From positions 62,001 through 126,000 of the forward strand of contig JAKCOZ010000106.1 in assembly GCA_022605955.1 (NCBI GenBank): a stretch of 64,000 nucleotides of DNA, written 5' to 3'. The DNA comes from Rallus limicola. Taxonomy: Eukaryota; Chordata; Aves; Gruiformes; Rallidae. Position numbers and translations under genes: made by a program. Each line of letters begins with the position of its first letter. The first letter of the stretch is position 1. Shown one piece after another: positions 59,401-64,000 of this stretch. The notes under the pieces are model-generated. The model saw only the letters and a list, made by a program, of their open reading frames with translations. It did no database searches and was not told the origin of the DNA.

Positions 59401-62400
59401 GGTTCCAGGCATGTTCCCTCTTTCCAGGCAAAGGAAAAGGCTGAGAGCCAAAGTGACAGGGTCTGCTTGTGAGTCCTGTTAGGAGGTTTCAGACAAGCTA
59501 TGCCTTTCATGCCTAGCTTCTTTACTTTGGGAGTTATTGCTGGACGTTTAGCATGTTTTGAACTGCAGTCTGCTAGGGCCGAGAAAAGCACCGTAGGAGG
59601 TTCCAGGCATGTTCCCTCTTTCCAGGCAAAGGAAAAGGCTGAGAGCCAAAGTGACAGGGTCTGCTTGTGTGTCCTGTTAGGAGGTTTCAGACAAGCTATG
59701 CCTTTCAGTCCTAGCTTCTTTACTTTGGGAGTTATTGCTGGACGTTTAGCATGTTTTGAACTGCAGTCTGCTAGGGCCGAGAAAAGCACCGTAGGAGGTT
59801 CCAGGCATGTTCCCTCTTTCCAGGCAAAGGAAAAGGCTGAGAGCCAAAGTGACAGGGTCTGCTTGTGTGTCCTGTTAGGAGGTTTCAGACAAGCTATGCC
59901 TTTAATGCCTAGATTCTTTACTTTGGGAGTTATTGCTGGACGTTTAGCATGTTTTGAACTGCAGTCTGCTAGGGCCGAGAAAAGCACCGTAGGAGGTTCC
60001 AGGCATGTTCCCTCTTTCCAGGCAAAGGAAAAGGCTGAGAGCCAAAGTGACAGGGTCTGCTTGTGTGTCCTGTTAGGAGGTTTCAGACAAGCTATGCCTT
60101 TCATGCCTAGCTTCTTTACTTTGGGAGTTATTGCTGGACGTTTAGCATGTTTTGAACTGCAGTCTGCTAGGGCCGAGAAAAGCACCGTAGGAGGTTCCAG
60201 GCATGTTCCCTCTTTCCAGGCAAAGGAAAAGGCTGAGAGCCAAAGTGACAGGGTCTGCTTGTGTGTCCTGTTAGGAGGTTTCAGACAAGCTATGCCTTTC
60301 ATGCCTAGCTTCTTTACTTTGGGAGTTATTGCTGGACGTTTAGCATGTTTTGAACTGCAGTCTGCTAGGGCCGAGAAAAGCACCGTAGGAGGTTCCAGGC
60401 ATGTTCCCTCTTTCCAGGCAAAGGAAAAGGCTGAGAGCCAAAGTGACAGGGTCTGCTTGTGAGTCCTGTTAGGAGGTTTCAGACAAGCTATGCCTTTCAT
60501 GCCTAGCTTCTTTACTTTGGGAGTTATTGCTGGACGTTTAGCATGTTTTGAACTGCAGTCTGCTAGGGCCGAGAAAAGCACCGTAGGAGGTTCCAGGCAT
60601 GTTCCCTCTTTCCAGGCAAAGGAAAAGGCTGAGAGCCAAAGTGACAGGGTCTGCTTGTGTGTCCTGTTAGGAGGTTTCAGACAAGCTATGCCTTTCAGTC
60701 CTAGCTTCTTTACTTTGGGAGTTATTGCTGGACGTTTAGCATGTTTTGAACTGCAGTCTGCTAGGGCCGAGAAAAGCACCGTAGGAGGTTCCAGGCATGT
60801 TCCCTCTTTCCAGGCAAAGGAAAAGGCTGAGAGCCAAAGTGACAGGGTCTGCTTGTGAGTCCTGTTAGGAGGTTTCAGACAAGCTATGCCTTTCATGCCT
60901 AGCTTCTTTACTTTGGGAGTTATTGCTGGACGTTTAGCATGTTTTGAACTGCAGTCTGCTAGGGCCGAGAAAAGCACCGTAGGAGGTTCCAGGCATGTTC
61001 CCTCTTTCCAGGCAAAGGAAAAGGCTGAGAGCCAAAGTGACAGGGTCTGCTTGTGTGTCCTGTTAGGAGGTTTCAGACAAGCTATGCCTTTCAGTCCTAG
61101 CTTCTTTACTTTGGGAGTTATTGCTGGACGTTTAGCATGTTTTGAACTGCAGTCTGCTAGGGCCGAGAAAAGCACCGTAGGAGGTTCCAGGCATGTTCCC
61201 TCTTTCCAGGCAAAGGAAAAGGCTGAGAGCCAAAGTGACAGGGTCTGCTTGTGTGTCCTGTTAGGAGGTTTCAGACAAGCTATGCCTTTAATGCCTAGAT
61301 TCTTTACTTTGGGAGTTATTGCTGGACGTTTAGCATGTTTTGAACTGCAGTCTGCTAGGGCCGAGAAAAGCACCGTAGGAGGTTCCAGGCATGTTCCCTC
61401 TTTCCAGGCAAAGGAAAAGGCTGAGAGCCAAAGTGACAGGGTCTGCTTGTGTGTCCTGTTAGGAGGTTTCAGACAAGCTATGCCTTTCATGCCTAGCTTC
61501 TTTACTTTGGGAGTTATTGCTGGACGTTTAGCATGTTTTGAACTGCAGTCTGCTAGGGCCGAGAAAAGCACCGTAGGAGGTTCCAGGCATGTTCCCTCTT
61601 TCCAGGCAAAGGAAAAGGCTGAGAGCCAAAGTGACAGGGTCTGCTTGTGTGTCCTGTTAGGAGGTTTCAGACAAGCTATGCCTTTCATGCCTAGCTTCTT
61701 TACTTTGGGAGTTATTGCTGGACGTTTAGCATGTTTTGAACTGCAGTCTGCTAGGGCCGAGAAAAGCACCGTAGGAGGTTCCAGGCATGTTCCCTCTTTC
61801 CAGGCAAAGGAAAAGGCTGAGAGCCAAAGTGACAGGGTCTGCTTGTGAGTCCTGTTAGGAGGTTTCAGACAAGCTATGCCTTTCATGCCTAGCTTCTTTA
61901 CTTTGGGAGTTATTGCTGGACGTTTAGCATGTTTTGAACTGCAGTCTGCTAGGGCCGAGAAAAGCACCGTAGGAGGTTCCAGGCATGTTCCCTCTTTCCA
62001 GGCAAAGGAAAAGGCTGAGAGCCAAAGTGACAGGGTCTGCTTGTGTGTCCTGTTAGGAGGTTTCAGACAAGCTATGCCTTTCAGTCCTAGCTTCTTTACT
62101 TTGGGAGTTATTGCTGGACGTTTAGCATGTTTTGAACTGCAGTCTGCTAGGGCCGAGAAAAGCACCGTAGGAGGTTCCAGGCATGTTCCCTCTTTCCAGG
62201 CAAAGGAAAAGGCTGAGAGCCAAAGTGACAGGGTCTGCTTGTGTGTCCTGTTAGGAGGTTTCAGACAAGCTATGCCTTTCAGTCCTAGCTTCTTTACTTT
62301 GGGAGTTATTGCTGGACGTTTAGCATGTTTTGAACTGCAGTCTGCTAGGGCCGAGAAAAGCACCGTAGGAGGTTCCAGGCATGTTCCCTCTTTCCAGGCA

Positions 62401-62549
62401 AAGGAAAAGGCTGAGAGCCAAAGTGACAGGGTCTGCTTGTGTGTCCTGTTAGGAGGTTTCAGACAAGCTATGCCTTTCAGTCCTAGCTTCTTTACTTTGG
62501 GAGTTATTGCTGGACGTTAAGCATGTTTTGAACTGCAGTCTGCTAGGGC
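56412..62549 (+). repeat. 31-monomer HOR block P, copy 2 (6,138 bp)
   Basis: It shares its first 15 or so monomers with copy 1 (GAGGTACCAGG near 56828, ACCCTAGG near 57413, GTTCACTC 57635, GCAAAAGAAAAGG near 57849) and its last four, ending at GGACGTTAAGC (62517). Between them it carries a 7-monomer tandem duplication that copy 1 lacks, with TTTAATGCCTAGATTC at 59903 and again 1,386 bp later. A third P copy appears to begin at 62550 (TTTAATGCC at 62656, GAGGTACCAGG near 62966). Confidence 0.9.
58986..61757 (+). repeat. 1,386-bp (7-monomer) tandem duplication inside P copy 2
   Basis: The copies are 58986-60371 and 60372-61757. The marker TTTAATGCCTAGATTC lies near 59902 and 61288. TGTGAGTCC lies at 59470 and 60856, then 60460 and 61846, all 1,386 bp apart, and the dinucleotide order between them is the same. 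The TTTAATGCC part links these monomers to the block-start monomer, while CCTAGATTC is specific to this duplication in the right domain. Confidence 0.9.
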
Positions 62550-63143
62550 CGAGAAAAGCACCGTAGGAGGTTCCAGGCATGTTCCCTCTTTCCAGGCAAA
62601 GGAAAAGGCTGAGAGCCAAAGTGACAGGGTCTGCTTGTGTGTCCTGTTAGGAGGTTTCAGACAAGCTATGCCTTTAATGCCTAGCTTCTTTACTTTGGGA
62701 GTTATTGCTGGACGTTTAGCATGTTTTGAACTGCAGTCTGCTAGGGCCGAGAAAAGCACCGTAGGAGGTTCCAGGCATGTTCCCTCTTTCCAGGCAAAGG
62801 AAAAGGCTGAGAGCCAAAGTGACAGGGTCTGCTTGTGTGTCCTGTTAGGAGGTTTCAGACAAGCTATGCCTTTCATGCCTAGCTTCTTTACTTTGGGAGT
62901 TATTGCTGGACGTTTAGCATGTTTTGAACTGCAGTCTGCTAGGGCCGAGAAAAGCACCGTAGGAGGTACCAGGCATGTTCCCTCTTTCCAGGCAAAGGAA
63001 AAGGCTGAGAGCCAAAGTGACAGGGTCTGCTTGTGAGTCCTGTTAGGAGGTTTCAGACAAGCTATGCCTTTCATGCCTAGCTTCTTTACTTTGGGAGTTA
63101 TTGCTGGACGTTTAGCATGTTTTGAACTGCAGTCTGCTAGGGC
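62550..63143 (+). repeat. Start of a third P block (3 monomers)
   Basis: TTTAATGCC (62656), then a consensus monomer, then GAGGTACCAGG with TGTGAGTCC (62966-63036), follow the opening order of both P copies, matching copy 2 at the m129-130 dinucleotide. The similarity to P stops in the next monomer. Confidence 0.85.
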
Positions 63144-63342
63144 CGAGAAAAGCACCGTAGGAGGTTCCAGGCATGTTCCCTCTTTCCAGGCAAAGGAAAA
63201 GGCTGAGAGCCAAAGTGACAGGGTCTGCTTGTGTGTCCTGTTAGGAGGTTTCAGACAAGCTATGCCTTTCAGTCCTTAGCTTCTTTACTTTGGGAGTTAT
63301 TGCTGGACGTTTAGCATGTTTTGAACTGCAGTCTGCTAGGGC
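63144..63342 (+). repeat. 199-bp monomer with the only insertion in the window
   Basis: One extra T gives CAGTCCTTAGC near 63273-63280, making this the only monomer longer than 198 bp. It shifts the phase of all later copies and marks the transition to more divergent monomers. Confidence 0.9.
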
Positions 63343-64000
63343 CGAGAAAAGCACCGTAGGAGGTTCCAGGCATGTTCCCTCTTTCCAGGCAAAGGAAAAG
63401 GCTGAGAGCCAAAGCGACAGGGTCTGCTCGTGTGTCCTGTTAGGAGGTTTCAGACAAGCTATGCCTTTCAGGCCTAGCTTCTTTATTTTGGGAGTTATTG
63501 CTGGACGTTTAGCATGTTTTGAACTGCAGTCTGCTAGGGCCTAGAAAAGCACCGTAGGAGGTTCCAGGCATGTTCCCTCTTTCCAGGCAAAGGAAAAGGC
63601 TGAGAGCCAAAGTGACAGGGTCTGCTCGTGTGTCCTGTTAGGAGGTTTCAGACAAGCTATGCCTTTCAAGCCTAGCTTCTTTACTTTGGGAGTTATTGCT
63701 GGACGTTTAGCATGTTTTGAACTGCAGTCTGCTAGGGCCGAGAAAAGCACCGTAGGAAGTTCCAGGCATGTTCCCTCTTTCCAGGCAAAGGAAAAGGCTG
63801 AGAGCCAAAGTGACAGGGGCTGCTCGTGTGTCCTGTTAGGAGGTTTCAGACAAGCTATGCCTTTCAGGCCTAGCTTCTTTACTTTGGGAGTTATTGCTGG
63901 ACGTTTAGCATGTTTTGAACTGCAGTCTGCTAGGGCCAAGAAAAGCACCGTAGGAGGTTCCAGGCATGTTCCCTCTTTCCAGGCAAAGGAAAAGGCTGAG
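63343..64000 (+). repeat. Divergent right-end monomers (3 full plus 64 bp)
   Basis: Three full monomers (63343-63540, 63541-63738, 63739-63936) and a partial one share CTGCTCGTG instead of CTGCTTGTG (63427, 63625, 63823), a change I did not see elsewhere. Further unusual changes are AAAGCGACAGG, GGGCCTAGAAAAG (63541), TTCAAGCC (about 63666), CGTAGGAAGTTCC, and CAGGGGCTGC. The GG dinucleotide and TTTATTTTGG, absent since about 39-40 kb, reappear. This set belongs to a different subfamily from the homogeneous domain to its left. Confidence 0.85.

Larger units (their letters stand above)
1..64000 (+). repeat. 198-bp satellite DNA array, 323 full monomers
   Basis: Every stretch of the window aligns to one 198-bp unit in the same orientation. 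The CGAG unit start falls at 1, 199, 397 and so on up to 63937. 323 x 198 = 63,954, minus 19 single-base deletions plus one insertion, gives 63,936, which is exactly the observed start of the final partial copy. Monomers differ by a few bases each and many are identical. No transposon, spacer, inversion or unique sequence interrupts the array. Known satellites of 150-200 bp often sit at centromeres or in heterochromatin, and this length is close to one nucleosome plus linker, but location and function here are inference. I do not recognise the family. No Shine-Dalgarno/ORF layout, tRNA, rRNA, terminator or IS signature is present. Confidence 0.98.

Noticed and set aside
1..64000. CRISPR-like array of repeats
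   Set aside because: There are no unique spacers between repeats. The 198-bp units abut directly and differ by point variants only.
1..64000. Bacterial repeat protein (surface adhesin or RTX type) encoded by the array
   Set aside because: The unit is not a known repeat domain, common variants are largely residue-changing, stops and frameshifts are amplified, and no promoter, ribosome-binding site or flanking gene is visible.
1..64000. CENP-B box in the monomer
   Set aside because: No TTCG...CGGG-type 17-bp motif appears on either strand of the consensus or in the variants read.
1..64000. Ribosomal DNA, tRNA or snRNA tandem genes
   Set aside because: The monomer shows no rRNA core sequence, tRNA A/B boxes with cloverleaf, or Sm-site layout.

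Overview
The whole 64,000-base window is one uninterrupted tandem satellite-DNA array. A 198-bp monomer (about 49% GC by hand count of one consensus copy) repeats head to tail on the + strand from base 1 to base 64000. It gives exactly 323 complete monomers plus 64 bp of a 324th. I define monomer position m1 as the C of the CGAG that follows GCTAGGGC. I see no unique sequence, gene, RNA gene, transposon, phage, CRISPR array or operon. Arrays of this kind belong to a eukaryotic chromosome, typically centromeric, pericentromeric or other heterochromatic DNA. I do not recognise the monomer family and cannot name the organism. Decay at CpG sites suggests a CpG-methylating host (animal or plant), which is inference only.

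The very long open frames on both strands are an arithmetic artefact. 198 is 66 codons and the consensus has no stop in one frame per strand, so the frames stay open until a 1-bp deletion or a local stop variant ends them. I annotate no CDS.

The real information is the higher-order structure, readable from linked single-base variants. (1) 1-15044: a 17-monomer block A (3,365 bp) alternates with a 15-monomer block B, giving a 32-monomer, 6,335-bp higher-order repeat (HOR). The first block is an A with nine monomers missing, and the second B grades into a different tail. (2) 15045-36020: a mosaic of blocks of 21, 11, 8, 11, 14, 3, 6 and 11 monomers and shorter pieces. Most end in a monomer that has lost one C at m122/123. 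An 11+8 pair forms a 19-monomer, 3,760-bp repeat, and a 1,780-bp block is tandemly duplicated at about 31960-35427. (3) 36021-43739: blocks with fresh 4- and 5-monomer duplications. (4) 43740-63143: a more homogeneous domain, all multiples of 198 bp, with related blocks of 7, 4, 29 and 31 monomers that start with a TTTAATGCC monomer. (5) 63144-64000: monomers with many private variants, possibly the approach to an array edge.

Only 20 indels are evident: two recurrent 1-bp deletion alleles (9 and 10 copies) and a single 1-bp insertion. This suggests that each deletion arose rarely and spread by block amplification and unequal exchange.
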